A DNA stretch of 64,000 bases from Spirodela intermedia (GCA_902729315.2 LR746276.1:4136169-4200168), one strand, 5' to 3'; positions 34,074 to 47,150 are shown, counted from the first letter of the stretch. Numbers and translations: made by a program. Notes: generated by a model not told the origin, from the sequence alone.

Positions 34074-34739
34074 CTTCCTAAAACATGGAATAAATTTTAC
34101 AGAAATAAAATTTAATTTAAGATTATTTAGCACTTTCCTAATTGATTTAGATAATTTTTATTAGATTAAATTCTTATTCTAACATCTATGAAAAAAAAAT
34201 ATTATAGTAAATCTATAGAAAGGAAAATTCACTCAAAGAGACCTCATATATATCTATTCAAATAAGCGTATTGTTCTATTAAGTGTCATGTTTGTTTTGT
34301 AAAGAGCCTTATTGATTTGATAAAGGCAGCATGAGGAACTAAAAGAGAGGTGAACATGACCTTTTTTATGATCAAACTAGTATTTTCCTCAAATTATTCT
34401 CAATAGTCTTCACACACTAGGCTTATAGTGGTTTGGTCAAGCGAAATTACTTTCCTCATATTATTCTCAATCCTTTATTTCCTTTGTCGGTTGAACTCCA
34501 ATCTCCATATTCTACATTAAGGGCTGCCTAGTAGTTTTTAACATTAGTTACAAATCTCGCCATGTGTTGTCACATCAGTACCAAAATTGAAGCTTCATAA
34601 ATTGTCAAATAATATTATAGCCTTCATCACAAATAGAAATATTTGATTTTTTATGTGGTGCTTATTCCATTGTGAATTTATTTCAAATATATTTCCAATG
34701 TATACACATTTCTATACTTGTGTATAGAACTAAAAAAAC

Positions 34740-35280
34740 CCAAGTGCTACACACTTGCAGTACTAGCTCAAATCAACAATGTTTAAAAGATCGTTGAAAT
34801 GAAACAATCTAAAAGTAAATAAATTGTTTAATTTTGCACGATCTGATAGAGAACTCTTTATAGAACTCTCCTTCCTTGCTTGGAAGGGGAAAGATAATTA
34901 ATAGACTAAGATTTAAGGATCTTAGGGGATTAGATATGGAACAATTTGGAGCTTAACATAGAACAAGTTAGTTAACCTCTTGTGTTTCAATTCAATAAAG
35001 AGACCGAAAATTATAATCCTAGAGTTTACAATGGTTAATCAATCACCCATAATAAAAAACGTTTAAAGTAACCAATATGCTTGAATACACCAATAAGAGT
35101 TTTACAACGATCAGTTCCATCAACATCAACACGAAGAAAGAGGATTTTGTGGTGCGTTTTACTATGCTAAGTAGTCTAGGGAAATGGCGCACAAACCGGT
35201 GAATCAATGTGGAGCTTATCATAGTTAAGCTCGCTTAATTCATGAGCCAAGAACCCCTGCCTAAAGAGAGAGAAAGAGGC
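34740..35280. other. Non-coding 5' flank of unit B
   Basis: Inverted copy of 7641-8204; no gene, RNA or transposon end recognised. Confidence 0.6.
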
Positions 35281-35351
35281 GGGCCGTTATGAAGATGACC
35301 GTTGGCGGGAAGTACGCCTTGGCGCGCCTTTGAATCTTGGCCGTATATATA
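35281..35351 (+). promoter_or_regulatory. CDC20-B core promoter with MSA and E2F-like sites
   Basis: GGGCCGTTATG (35281-35291) and TGACCGTTGGC (35296-35306) carry the AACGG core in reverse. TTGGCGCGCC (35319-35328) is E2F-like. TATATATA is at 35344-35351. The spacing is the same as in A and C. Confidence 0.65.
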
Positions 35352-35980
35352 GCCCATTCCGTCCAGTCATCTCTCTCATTCTCTCCCGCTCTTTCTCTGT
35401 CTACCGTTCCCTCGCTCTCGCTCGCTCGCTCTCTCTCCCTCTCTGGTGACTCCTTCTTGGTGCTGCGATCTCTTGCGGTTGATTCCTGCCGGAGGTCGCT
35501 CTGGATTGGCCTGCGAATCTGCTCCGTCTGCGGCCGTCTTTCGTTTCGGTGACGGCCTTTGAGCGCGGGGAAGTCCCTTATCCCGTGCATCTTTGTTCTT
35601 TCTTCTCGCGTCTCGTTAGTCTGTAGATTTGCTTCTGCGACTGGTCTTCTTTCTTGGTTGGTTTTGTGCGGATTATTCCCGTCGACGGGAAAGTCTATTT
35701 CTTGTTTTTCTTGATTTTTCCACATCTCCTCTGTCAATAGATCTCCAGGTCTGCTGGCGTGTTCTTCCTGGTTTCTCGTTCTTCTACAGCTGACGTCTGC
35801 GGGTGGTTTTCTTTCCCGGCTATCCTGACGATCTCTTTGCGCAGAGATTTCTCTCTTCCTCTGTTTTCTTACTTGCCTCCCACCTCTCGTTGGTCTGCCG
35901 GTCTGCCGCGTCTGCGGCTGGTTTTCCTCTTGCCTTGTGGTCCTTTTTTCTGCTGATTTCGCAGATCCTGGGACGCGGCG
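35352..35980 (+). other. CT-rich 5' UTR of CDC20-B
   Basis: About 600 nt from the TATA box to the ATG at 35981, rich in CT runs (about 35375-35455). An intron may end at TTTCGCAG (35957-35964), but its donor is not clear. Confidence 0.5.
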
Positions 35981-37740
35981 ATGATGGCTTCCTGGGGATT
36001 GAAGAGCTGCAGCGAAGAGGAATCATCTTCGATAAGCCGCAGCTCCATTCAGGAGGCCCGTCAGTCAAGACTCATCTCGAGGCAGCATGGCGTTTCCAAG
36101 CACAGCGTAAGCCCTCGACGGATTGACCCAGTTCTTTATTCTAAACCATTTAGGGTTTCGATTTAGATTTCTGGTGCCACCAGATTCATGATTTCTGCAG
36201 ATTACGTTTCCTTCGTATTCCTAATTGCGTAGTTAGTCGTTCTCTGAACGTCATCATCTCGGCGATTCAGGGCGATCGATTTATCCCCAACAGATCAGCA
36301 ATGGACTTCGACATGGCCTTCTACCTGCTGACACAAACCAGGAAAGAGAAGGAGAAAGCCGCCGCCCTGGCCTCCCATCCGGGGCAGACCTACGGGAAAC
36401 TCCTGGCCGAGAGGTTGCTCCCGAATAGAAATCGGATTCTGGCCTTCCAGGCGCGGCCCCCTGCTTCCTCCTCCACGGCCGAAGAGGTCTCCTTCGATCA
36501 CCACCCCAAGTCCACGAAACAGACGAGAGAAATCTCCCGGTCGGCAGATCGGATGCTGTTAATCCCGGAAATGGCCGACGACTACTACCTTAACGCGCTG
36601 GACTGGGGGAGCAGGAACATCCTGTCTATCGCCCTCGGCCGCACCGTCCACCTGTGGAACGGCACCGACGGTTCCACGTTGGAGATGATGATGGCGGAGG
36701 ACGACCTCGGAGCCGCAGCGAGCGTCTCCTGGGCTCCAGATGGCCGGTACCTTGCACTGGGTCTGAACGGCTCCGACGTCCAGCTGTGGGATACCGACTC
36801 CCAGCGACTGGTAAGTGGCCAGACCTCCTTCCCTCCCTGCCTAGAGGATTTCAGGGTTTCCTTTTCTGACGAGAATCGTCCTCTGTGTTTATCCGCCGCT
36901 GCAGCTGAGGACTCTGAGAGGTGTACACCGTTCTCGAGTCGGATCGCTCTCATGGAGCAATCACATTCTGACGACGGGAGGGAAGGATGGCAAGGTGGTG
37001 AACAACGACGTGAGAATCAGGTCTCACGTCGTCCACTCATACAGAGGCCACAGAGGAGAAGTCTGCGGGTTAAGGTGGTCTGGTTCCGGCCGGCGTCTGG
37101 CCAGCGGCGGCGACGACAACCTAGTCCACATCTGGGACCTGCGCAGGGCATCGACGGCCACTGCTCCGCGGACCTCCCAAGGTCCCTGGATCCACAGGTT
37201 CGACAAGCATGCCTCCGCCGTGAAGGCCCTCGCATGGTGCCCCTTCCAGAGCAACCTGCTGGCCTCCGGCGGCGGCGGCAACGACCGGTGTATCAAGCTC
37301 TGGAACACCGAGAACGGCACTTGCCTCGACTCGGTGGACACGGGGTCGCAGGTCTGCTCCCTGCTGTGGAGCAAGAAGGAGAAGGAGCTGCTAAGCTCCC
37401 ATGGGTTCGGTCAGAACCAGCTGACTTTGTGGAAGTACCCCTCTTTTAGGAAGATTATCGACCTCACCGGCCACAGTTCCCGAGTCTTGTGCACGGCCGT
37501 GGTATGGACCAAAATCCCCCCAGATCCTGTCGGTTTATTCCCAGCTGTTGTCTATAATGCTGGTATGACGGCGAGATATCGGCTTCGCAGAGCCCGGACG
37601 GGTGCACGGTGGCGTCGGTGTCGGGTGACGAGACGCTGAGGTTCTGGAACGTCTTTGGATCGCCGGAGACGACGAGGAGGTCGCCTCCGAAGCCCCCTCC
37701 GGACCTAGAGCCATTCTCCAGCTTCAGCCGCATCAGGTAA
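35981..37740 (+). CDS. CDC20: CDC20-like APC/C activator, copy B
   Basis: Exons 35981-36106, 36271-36810, 36905-37501 and 37591-37740, joined by 164-, 94- and 89-nt GT-AG introns, phase 0, about 470 residues. Exon 1 gives 42 Ser-rich residues ([15 protein letters not shown]). Exon 2 opens with the C-box DRFIPNR (44-50). Exon 3 carries [28 protein letters not shown] and [19 protein letters not shown], hallmarks of plant CDC20. Exon 4 gives [20 protein letters not shown] and ends SFSRIR. Compared with A there are ten amino-acid changes between residues 137 and 183 and three in the tail. The LDAPD motif at 138-142 is LLIPE here. The frame is open, so it may be expressed, but loss of a motif kept across the family leaves its activity uncertain. 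It is convergent with copy C across the palindrome loop. Confidence 0.88.
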
Positions 37741-38275
37741 TGTACAGGGGACAACAAGGGTGGGCAGACGGGGCGGGGAAGAGCCCGGTTCTCCCCTTCT
37801 AGCCCGCCGCCCGCCCGAGTTTTCTTCTTCTTTCTCTTGTATGCACGATGATGGATTTCTCTGACATTTTTCTCGAATCGTTTTCCGCTTCTGCGGTCGT
37901 CGATCCGTCGGATATTTACTCCGAGTTTTCTTCGATCGGCCGAGTTTTCTTGAGTTGCTTTCCTTTCCTGGTCATAGATGCAGCTGCCGGTTTTCTTCTT
38001 CTTCCTCCTCGTCGGCGGAGGAACATGTCTGCATATTTTCTCTGTTTGGTTAAATGCGTATCGCCGGCGGTCTTCCGTTGTCACCAGAAGTTGGGTGCCC
38101 CGAAGAATTCTAGGAAGTTGATGATCGGAGCGGGAATCTTCGTCGACCAAGGCCTGACGGCAGGAGCATGATGATGCACGGCGGCGTGGACACCGGCGAT
38201 GACTATGTACAGGCTCCGACGCCGACAACGGTGACGACGTCCACCATGGACCGGAACCTTCCTGTCTTCAAGGTC

Positions 38276-38314
<39 letters not shown>

Positions 38315-38460
38315 CTCTTCGCCTGTTCATGCTTCTCTGCTCAGCCTCGGCGCCAACGGTGATCAGCAGTTCCGGCTGATTGCTTCGCTTCGCACAGTGG
38401 GAGAAAAGCAGGAGGAAAATATGTGGAACAATTGGACTGTAGAGCTCAGCCTGGAGCGAT
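37741..38460 (+). other. GC-rich segment downstream of CDC20-B
   Basis: Same segment as 4461-5181. It contains a (CT)n microsatellite at about 38277-38310 and the short open frame MMMHGGVDTGDDYVQAP at 38168. 3' UTR or truncated neighbour; not recognised. Confidence 0.4.
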
Positions 38461-39542
38461 TTTCTTCAGATAATAAAAAAAGTACTAATAAACATTTTCT
38501 TACGACTTTGGATGAGACGAGTGATTTGGCGTGCTTGGGAAATTTTGGAATAAATTTAATGATAAGAAATAAAAACATGGTAGTGGAATAATGATTTAGA
38601 CCGGATTATATTGGGTTAAATTCTCCATTGAGAAATAACGATGAAAACCTAAAGTATTGATAAAAAAAATTATTCTTTTCATTTGACCTCTAAGTTAAAG
38701 AAAACGTTTCCTACCAAGTTCCTTAGAAAGAGAGTTATATACATTCTATATTTGGCGAGAAACCATGAAAAGCATCTCCTAGTTTTTCCTTATAAGCACC
38801 CAATCTTTACCTTAAATTCTTGAATTAAATGAAAATGGTCTTATAGATATTGAAATATGGTTCAACTGGGGCTTGAGGGTAATAAAATTCAAAACGAAGG
38901 TAACCAAGAAAATCTCGAATTGTTTTAGATATTACAGATTAAAAATGATATTTTCTCAGTTTATTTAAGCTAAAAATAAGGAGTTGATGCTATAGAGGAA
39001 ACTACCATCATAAAACCATTTAGTTTGTTACTGAATATGCATAAACCTTTTTTAAAAAAAATCCTATAAATGAAAAATAAGGGGAATCAATTTTAAATAA
39101 ATAAAACTTAACTAAAAAATTAGTTATATCTTCATAATTTATCTTGATAATTTTTTAAATGATTATTTTCGAAAAACTTTATTTGAAATAAAATTGTTAC
39201 ACCAAATTCAGAGAAAGGAAAATTAACCCAAGGAGACATTATATCCATTAAAATAAGTTTACGAGTCTATTAAGAGTCATGATACTTTTTTAAAGAGCCT
39301 TATTGATTCAATTAAGGTAGCATGAGAAACCAAAAGAGAGGTGGGCATGATTTTATATCCTGCATTTTTGGCTTCCTGATAGTTATTTTTTTACTATAGT
39401 TACAAATCTTGCCATGTGTTGTCATATTCTTTTCTAAACTTAAGCTTAATGAATTGTCCGACTAATATTGTAAACTTCATCACAAATTGAAATATTTTAT
39501 TCTTTTGTGGTGCTCATTCCATTGTGAATCTATTTCAAATAT
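38461..39542 (-). repeat. Flank repeat R1 of unit B
   Basis: Inverted copy of R1 (3386-4460; nearly identical to 42956-44035 inverted). Non-coding. Confidence 0.75.
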
Positions 39543-40450
39543 GATTTCATGTGTCTATCTCTCATTCTTATGTGTCTATTATGTGTCTAGAATTATATTT
39601 CGTCTTGTCACTAAGTTTCCATTTCTCTCCATCACTCTCTCTTCCCCCCCACACCTCAGTCCCTTAATTTCTCCATGTCCTATTGCAAAGTGGATGAGAT
39701 GGGTTAACTAGCCTTTTTGGGAAAATGTTACAATAAATGGAATGATGAGAAATAACAAATATTGTTTTGGAACAATGATTTTGACCGATTATATTGTGTT
39801 AAATTTTCCATTGAGAAATGACCACGAGAACCTTGAGTATGTTATAGTAATTTTTTTACGTTTTTCTTCTAACCTCTGAACTAAAAAAAAGGTTTCCTTC
39901 TAATTTCCTGCAAATAGAGGCGTATCAAATAAGAATGAATTGATGAGAAACCATGAAAAGCATCTTCGAATTTTTCATCTATTCATATCTAATCTTCACT
40001 TTAAATGCTTGAATTAAATAGAAATGGCATTCTAGATACTGGAAGGTGTCGCAAAGGGGCTTGTGGGTAATAAATTTAAAATGAAATAGTTGAGAACATG
40101 TCGAGCAGTTTTAGATATTTTTGATGAAAACTGATTTTTTATCGATTTAACTAATCTTAGCAGCAAAAGTAGTTCTTAACAAATAAAGACAATTTCATGA
40201 AAAATGTAATTTTTAATTTCATACTCTTAATTTTTTATTTTAAACTCCAATAAATTAAATGAGGGGTGACATTTTCAACTTTACCTAAATAAAACATAAG
40301 GGGAATAATGTTTAAAGAAATAAATTTTAATTCAAAAAATTATTATGTTATTAATGGTTATACGTATTTTTAACTGAATATATTGTTAAAATTTTAAAGA
40401 AAATGTTATATTAAATTTATAGAAAAGGAAAATTAACTCAAAGGGTCATT
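39543..40450 (-). repeat. Third flank-repeat copy at the edge of the palindrome loop
   Basis: 39600-40450 is a diverged minus-orientation member of the R1/R2 family (CAAAGTGGATGAGATGGGTT end, CATTTTCAACTTTACC middle). Its half 39690-40200 is inverted against 33563-34073. The stretch 39543-39690 includes a C-rich tract like the G-run seen beside R2. Confidence 0.6.
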
Positions 40451-42955
40451 ATTGTGGTCCTAATCATTTTGTTTATGGGATGAAAACGTCATATGTATAA
40501 GCCTACCTAATTTTTTTTTATGGGATGAAAAAGCCATATGGTTGATCATTAACCCACCTATCAAGTGGGTGGCCTGGGTTTGATCCCTATGTCCTCCTTA
40601 GGTTTGACCCAACAGAACACAAAGGGAACATAGTGGAAATGCTGAGAAAACCTCAAAAAAGTTCGAAAACAACATGAATCAATAAAAAAATATGAAAATT
40701 AAGAGAAATCCAAAAAATGGATAACTTAGTAAAATTTGATCTAGAATTTGAAATGAATCTCTTTTACTTATTAATGAATGATTATATATACCAAAAATAC
40801 ATATTTTGACAAGACTTGGAGTAAGAAATAGAAGTCAAAGATTGAAGATGGAAAATAAAATAAATAATTCAATCCAAAAGAAAATGAGAGACTTTTGAAT
40901 TTGAATAAGAGAAAGGAGGCCCCTCACTTGAACTAAGGGATCTCACAAAGGGTTGGTTGGAGTGCAAGAGGCTAGAAGGTAGGAAACAAGCCTGGAGAGC
41001 AAGGGAAGGAGAAAGATATAGGGAACAATCTGGCTACCAATCAATGGTCTTTTTTGTATTTTTAATTGTTATTATTACCTTATTTCATATTTGTTCTATT
41101 CTTTGGGTGACATACATTGATCACAGAGACTCTTACTTCGATTTTGTTCTTCTCATTTTCTTGGGTTACATACAAAGAAAGTAGAGAGCTTTAATAATTG
41201 TTCTTAGTCTTCCTCATTTCGAATTTAGTTAAAATTCTACTTTTAATTACTTATAGTTTCTTTTTTCGTCATTGGGTGACGAACAAGGAAAGGAATTATT
41301 CAAAGTTATAAGGTTTAATCTAGATTTGATATTTTAATTAAAAAAATTCTTAGTTCTATAGGACTTTGCTGTGTGATGAAAAGTAGAGTGTAATTTTAGT
41401 TTTAAAAGTGTTTATGACCATGAATTTACTTATTTTAATTTATCCTTGATTGAAAACCAAGGATATTTCCTAAGCTTATTTACTTTCACTTTACTTTACG
41501 TCTTATTTTTAATTATTTCAAAACATTCTTCCCATATTAGAAGTTATTTTATTGATAACCACCTTTCTCATTTTTTCACATCATAATCTATAATCTATTT
41601 TCCACTATTTTTGATTTAATCATCTCATCATTAAACCCTTTCTCTTATTATCTAGAGCTGACATGAGAGTTAAATATCTGAAATTAATTGATAAAGAAGG
41701 CCAGTAACTAATGAAGATAAACTTTTATCATTTATCTCATCCTATTTTATTTATTATTTTCTTTTGAATTAATCTTTGTGTTAGAAAAATTAGAAATCCA
41801 CAGTTGGTTATCTCGAGAGATGCAAACAAGTTCAAAGCCGGCATGGAAGATCATGAGGATAAGGAGGGTTGATGTAAGAGGGCCACCTCTTGTAGAACCA
41901 GAGAGCCACAGCTGCACCGTTAAAGAGACTTCTAAAACTAGCATCAGATAAGCATGCTTTAATCATCATTATGGGTGATAATTAAAGAAAAATATTTCTC
42001 ATAAAATATCATTATATGCGTGATAACCCAGGATCTAACAAAGAGATCTCGAAGAGAAGAAGAAAATTAAATCGCATGCATGCCATGCATGCTATGCTAG
42101 ACCATGATGTGGCTGGTGAATCATAATCTCTTGTGGCATGCAAGCACACAATTGAAAGCCTGGGAGGATGCAAAAATCTCATCTATGGTTGGGTGCAAAA
42201 ACTAATTGGCACGTATTGAAGATGATTGATCCCATCTAAGGTAAGATCGCCGATAGAAATCTTGATGGTAGTGAGTGACATTGTCTTGGATCATTTCACA
42301 GCATACGATAAAGGGATTTTATTGATTCCATGAACATCAGCTATATTTCTCTCAACTAAAATTTTGAAAACCAGTAGAAACCCAGTTATTCTGTGATTCT
42401 GATCACTAGTGATTTTGTCCTTAAGAGATCATTGATTGAGTAGCAAAAAACTACAATAAATTTGAGAATAATAGATACAATAAATTTGTGATATTATGAT
42501 CTATCCACTTTACATTCTTTTTTATTGTATCAAGTCAATCATGACAACCCAATGTGTCAACCCAACTCAATTTGTATTAACCCATTTGCTACAAAACTTG
42601 AAGAAAATATTAAAAAAATAAAAATTAAGAAAAACAATTTAAAACAAATTCACCTATCTTATTATAAACAACCCAGATTGAAACCAATTAGGTTCCACGT
42701 TAGTTCAACGCATTAAATAAGAATGAGAAATAGACACATAATTTTGAAGATGAACAAAAATAGATAAAATGGTAAAATGATAATCTCAAAATGATAGTAT
42801 TTTATTGACTGATGTTCTAGAATCATTCTAGATAAAGATATGTCATAAACTAATGAAATACTCAGTGATAAAGTGGATCATATAGACCTTTACATAATAG
42901 AGCTTTTTGTTATAAACATCTATCACAAGTATAGCCTTGTGTACACATTGGAAAT
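40451..42955. other. Palindrome loop, no gene recognised
   Basis: AT-rich. It contains a tRNA/SINE-like phrase at about 40545-40600 (GGTGGCCTGGGTTTGATCCC). There are open frames of 75 codons or fewer (40957-41184 plus, 41747-41944 minus) without recognised domains, and a CATGCATGCCATGCATGC stretch at about 42074-42091. The single-copy character suggests the original DNA between the duplicated arms. Confidence 0.5.
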
Positions 42956-44035
42956 ATATTTGAAATAGATTCACAATGGAATGAGCACCACAAAAGAATA
43001 AAATATTTCAATTTGTGATGAAGTTTACAATATTAGTCGGACAATTCATTAAGCTTAAGTTTAGAAAAGAATATGACAACACATGGCAAGATTTGTAACT
43101 ATAGTAAAAAAATAACTATCAGGAAGCCAAAAATGCAGGGATATAAAATCATGCCCACCTCTCTTTTGGTTTCTCATGCTACCTTAATTGAATCAATAAG
43201 GCTCTTTAAAAAAGTATCATGACTCTTAATAGACTCGTAAACTTATTTTAATGGATATAATGTCTCCTTGGGTTAATTTTCCTTTCTCTAAATTTGGTGT
43301 AACAATTTTATTTCAAATAAAGTTTTTCGAAAATAATCATTTAAAAAATTATCAAGATAAATTATGAAGATATAACTAATTTTTTAGTTAAGTTTTATTT
43401 ATTTAAAATTGATTCCCCTTATTTTTCATTTATAGGATTTTTTTTAAAAAAGGTTTATGCATATTCAGTAACAAACTAAATGGTTTTATGATGGTAGTTT
43501 CCTCTATAGCATCAACTCCTTATTTTTAGCTTAAATAAACTGAGAAAATATCATTTTTAATCTGTAATATCTAAAACAATTCGAGATTTTCTTGGTTACC
43601 TTCGTTTTGAATTTTATTACCCTCAAGCCCCAGTTGAACCATATTTCAATATCTATAAGACCATTTTCATTTAATTCAAGAATTTAAGGTAAAGATTGGG
43701 TGCTTATAAGGAAAAACTAGGAGATGCTTTTCATGGTTTCTCGCCAAATATAGAATGTATATAACTCTCTTTCTAAGGAACTTGGTAGGAAACGTTTTCT
43801 TTAACTTAGAGGTCAAATGAAAAGAATAATTTTTTTTATCAATACTTTAGGTTTTCATCGTTATTTCTCAATGGAGAATTTAACCCAATATAATCCGGTC
43901 TAAATCATTATTCCACTACCATGTTTTTATTTCTTATCATTAAATTTATTCCAAAATTTCCCAAGCACGCCAAATCACTCGTCTCATCCAAAGTCGTAAG
44001 AAAATGTTTATTAGTACTTTTTTTATTATCTGAAG
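42956..44035 (+). repeat. Flank repeat R1 of unit C
   Basis: Near-identical to 3386-4460. The R family start extends left to about 42922 (CACAAGTATAGCCTTGTGTA), shared with the start of R2 at ~8190 and ~47775. Confidence 0.75.
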
Positions 44036-44184
44036 AAAATCGCTCCAGGCTGAGCTCTACAGTCCAATTGTTCCACATATTTTCCTCCTGCTTTTCTCCC
44101 ACTGTGCGAAGCGAAGCAATCAGCCGGAACTGCTGATCACCGTTGGCGCCGAGGCTGAGCAGAGAAGCATGAACAGGCGAAGAG

Positions 44185-44221
<37 letters not shown>

Positions 44222-44756
44222 GACCTTGAAGACAGGAAGGTTCCGGTCCATGGTGGACGTCGTCACCGTTGTCGGCGTCGGAGCCTGTACATAGTCATCG
44301 CCGGTGTCCACGCCGCCGTGCATCATCATGCTCCTGCCGTCAGGCCTTGGTCGACGAAGATTCCTGCTCCGATCATCAACTTCCTAGAATTCTTCGGGGC
44401 ACCCAACTTCTGGTGACAACGGAAGACCGCCGGCGATACGCATTTAACCAAACAGAGAAAATATGCAGACATGTTCCTCCGCCGACGAGGAGGAAGAAGA
44501 AGAAAACCGGCAGCTGCATCTATGACCAGGAAAGGAAAGCAACTCAAGAAAACTCGGCCGATCGAAGAAAACTCGGAGTAAATATCCGACGGATCGACGA
44601 CCGCAGAAGCGGAAAACGATTCGAGAAAAATGTCAGAGAAATCCATCATCGTGCATACAAGAGAAAGAAGAAGAAAACTCGGGCGGGCGGCGGGCTAGAA
44701 GGGGAGAACCGGGCTCTTCCCCGCCCCGTCTGCCCACCCTTGTTGTCCCCTGTACA
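44036..44756 (-). other. GC-rich segment downstream of CDC20-C
   Basis: Third copy of the conserved downstream segment, with a (GA)n microsatellite at about 44188-44216. Confidence 0.4.
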
Positions 44757-46516
44757 TTACCTGATGCGGCTGAAGCTGGAGAATGGCTCTAGGTCCGGAG
44801 GGGGCTTCGGAGGCGACCTCCTCGTCGTCTCCGGCGATCCAAAGACGTTCCAGAACCTCAGCGTCTCGTCACCCGACACCGACGCCACCGTGCACCCGTC
44901 CGGGCTCTGCGAAGCCGATATCTCGCCGTCATACCAGCATTATAGACAACAGCTGGGAATAAACCGACAGGATCTGGGGGGATTTTGGTCCATACCACGG
45001 CCGTGCACAAGACTCGGGAACTGTGGCCGGTGAGGTCGATAATCTTCCTAAAAGAGGGGTACTTCCACAAAGTCAGCTGGTTCTGACCGAACCCATGGGA
45101 GCTTAGCAGCTCCTTCTCCTTCTTGCTCCACAGCAGGGAGCAGACCTGGGACCCCGTGTCCACCGAGTCGAGGCAAGTGCCGTTCTCGGTGTTCCAGAGC
45201 TTGATACACCGGTCGTTGCCGCCGCCGCCGGAGGCCAGCAGGTTGCTCTGGAAGGGGCACCATGCGAGGGCCTTCACGGCGGAGGCATGCTTGTCGAACC
45301 TGTGGATCCAGGGACCTTGGGAGGTCCGCGGAGCAGTGGCCGTCGATGCCCTGCGCAGGTCCCAGATGTGGACTAGGTTGTCGTCGCCGCCGCTGGCCAG
45401 ACGCCGGCCGGAACCAGACCACCTTAACCCGCAGACTTCTCCTCTGTGGCCTCTGTATGAGTGGACGACGTGAGACCTGATTCTCACGTCGTTGTTCACC
45501 ACCTTGCCATCCTTCCCTCCCGTCGTCAGAATGTGATTGCTCCATGAGAGCGATCCGACTCGAGAACGGTGTACACCTCTCAGAGTCCTCAGCTGCAGCG
45601 GCGGATAAACACAGAGGACGATTCTCGTCAGAAAAGGAAACCCTGAAATCCTCTAGGCAGGGAGGGAAGGAGGTCTGGCCACTTACCAGTCGCTGGGAGT
45701 CGGTATCCCACAGCTGGACGTCGGAGCCGTTCAGACCCAGTGCAAGGTACCGGCCATCTGGAGCCCAGGAGACGCTCGCTGCGGCTCCGAGGTCGTCCTC
45801 CGCCATCATCATCTCCAACGTGGAACCGTCGGTGCCGTTCCACAGGTGGACGGTGCGGCCGAGGGCGATAGACAGGATGTTCCTGCTCCCCCAGTCCAGC
45901 GCGTTAAGGTAGTAGTCGTCGGCCATTTCCGGGATTAACAGCATCCGATCTGCCGACCGGGAGATTTCTCTCGTCTGTTTCGTGGACTTGGGGTGGTGAT
46001 CGAAGGAGACCTCTTCGGCCGTGGAGGAGGAAGCAGGGGGCCGCGCCTGGAAGGCCAGAATCCGATTTCTATTCGGGAGCAACCTCTCGGCCAGGAGTTT
46101 CCCGTAGGTCTGCCCCGGATGGGAGGCCAGGGCGGCGGCTTTCTCCTTCTCTTTCCTGGTTTGTGTCAGCAGGTAGAAGGCCATGTCGAAGTCCATTGCT
46201 GATCTGTTGGGGATAAATCGATCGCCCTGAATCGCCGAGATGATGACGTTCAGAGAACGACTAACTACGCAATTAGGAATACGAAGGAAACGTAATCTGC
46301 AGAAATCATGAATCTGGTGGCACCAGAAATCTAAATCGAAACCCTAAATGGTTTAGAATAAAGAACTGGGTCAATCCGTCGAGGGCTTACGCTGTGCTTG
46401 GAAACGCCATGCTGCCTCGAGATGAGTCTTGACTGACGGGCCTCCTGAATGGAGCTGCGGCTTATCGAAGATGATTCCTCTTCGCTGCAGCTCTTCAATC
46501 CCCAGGAAGCCATCAT
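44757..46516 (-). CDS. CDC20: CDC20-like APC/C activator, copy C
   Basis: Exons on the minus strand are 46391-46516, 45687-46226, 44996-45592 and 44757-44906, with the same intron sizes and splice sites as A and B; about 470 residues. The predicted protein appears identical to copy B, including LLIPE in place of LDAPD and the changes up to residue 183. One synonymous difference was seen in exon 3 (Ser codon TCC versus TCG). C-box, WD40 repeats and the Ile-Arg tail are all present. Promoter elements match those of A. Near-identity to B indicates a very recent duplication or ongoing gene conversion. Confidence 0.88.
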
Positions 46517-47150
46517 CGCCGCGTCCCAGGATCTGCGAAATCAGCAGAGAAAAGGACCACAAGGCAAGGCAAGAGGAAAACCAGCCGCAGACGCGGCAGA
46601 CCGGCAGACCAACGAGAGGTGGGAGGCAAGTAAGAAAACAGAGGAAGAGAGAAATCTCTGCGCAAAGAGATCGTCACGATAGCCGGGAAAGAAAACCACC
46701 CGCAGACGTCAGCTGTAGAAGAACGAGAAACCAGGAAGAACACGCCAGCAGACCTGGAGATCTATTGACAGAGGAGATGTGGAAAAATCAAGAAAAACAA
46801 GAAATAGACTTTCCCGTCGACGGGAATAATCCGCACAAAACCAACCAAGAAAGAAGACCAGTCGCAGAAGCAAATCTACAGACTAACGAGACGCGAGAAG
46901 AAAGAACAAAGATGCACGGGATAAGGGACTTCCCCGCGCTCAAAGGCCGTCACCGAAACGAAAGACGGCCGCAGACGGAGCAGATTCGCAGGCCAATCCA
47001 GAGCGACCTCCGGCAGGAATCAACCGCAAGAGATCGCAGAACCAAGAAGGAGTCACCAGAGAGGGAGAGAGAGCGAGCGAGCGAGAGCGAGGGAACGGTA
47101 GACAGAGAAAGAGCGGGAGAGAATGAGAGAGATGACTGGACGGAATGGGC
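46517..47150 (-). other. 5' UTR of CDC20-C
   Basis: GA-rich on the plus strand, CT-rich in sense. It contains a 5-bp repeat (GGCAAGGCAAG near 46563) absent from A and B. The long plus-strand open frame here is antisense to the leader and exon 1. Confidence 0.5.

Larger units (their letters stand above)
34074..39542 (+). repeat. Left arm of the CDC20 B/C palindrome (unit B)
   Basis: Reverse complement of 42956-48428. Only scattered differences were seen by eye: a few substitutions, a 5-bp repeat unit in the 5' UTR, and dinucleotide length. The outer breakpoint CTTCCTAA is shared with C (TTAGGAAG at 48421-48428) and not with A, so B derives from a C-like copy. It contains inverted R2 (first half), 5' flank, promoter, CDC20-B and inverted R1. 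Confidence 0.9.
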
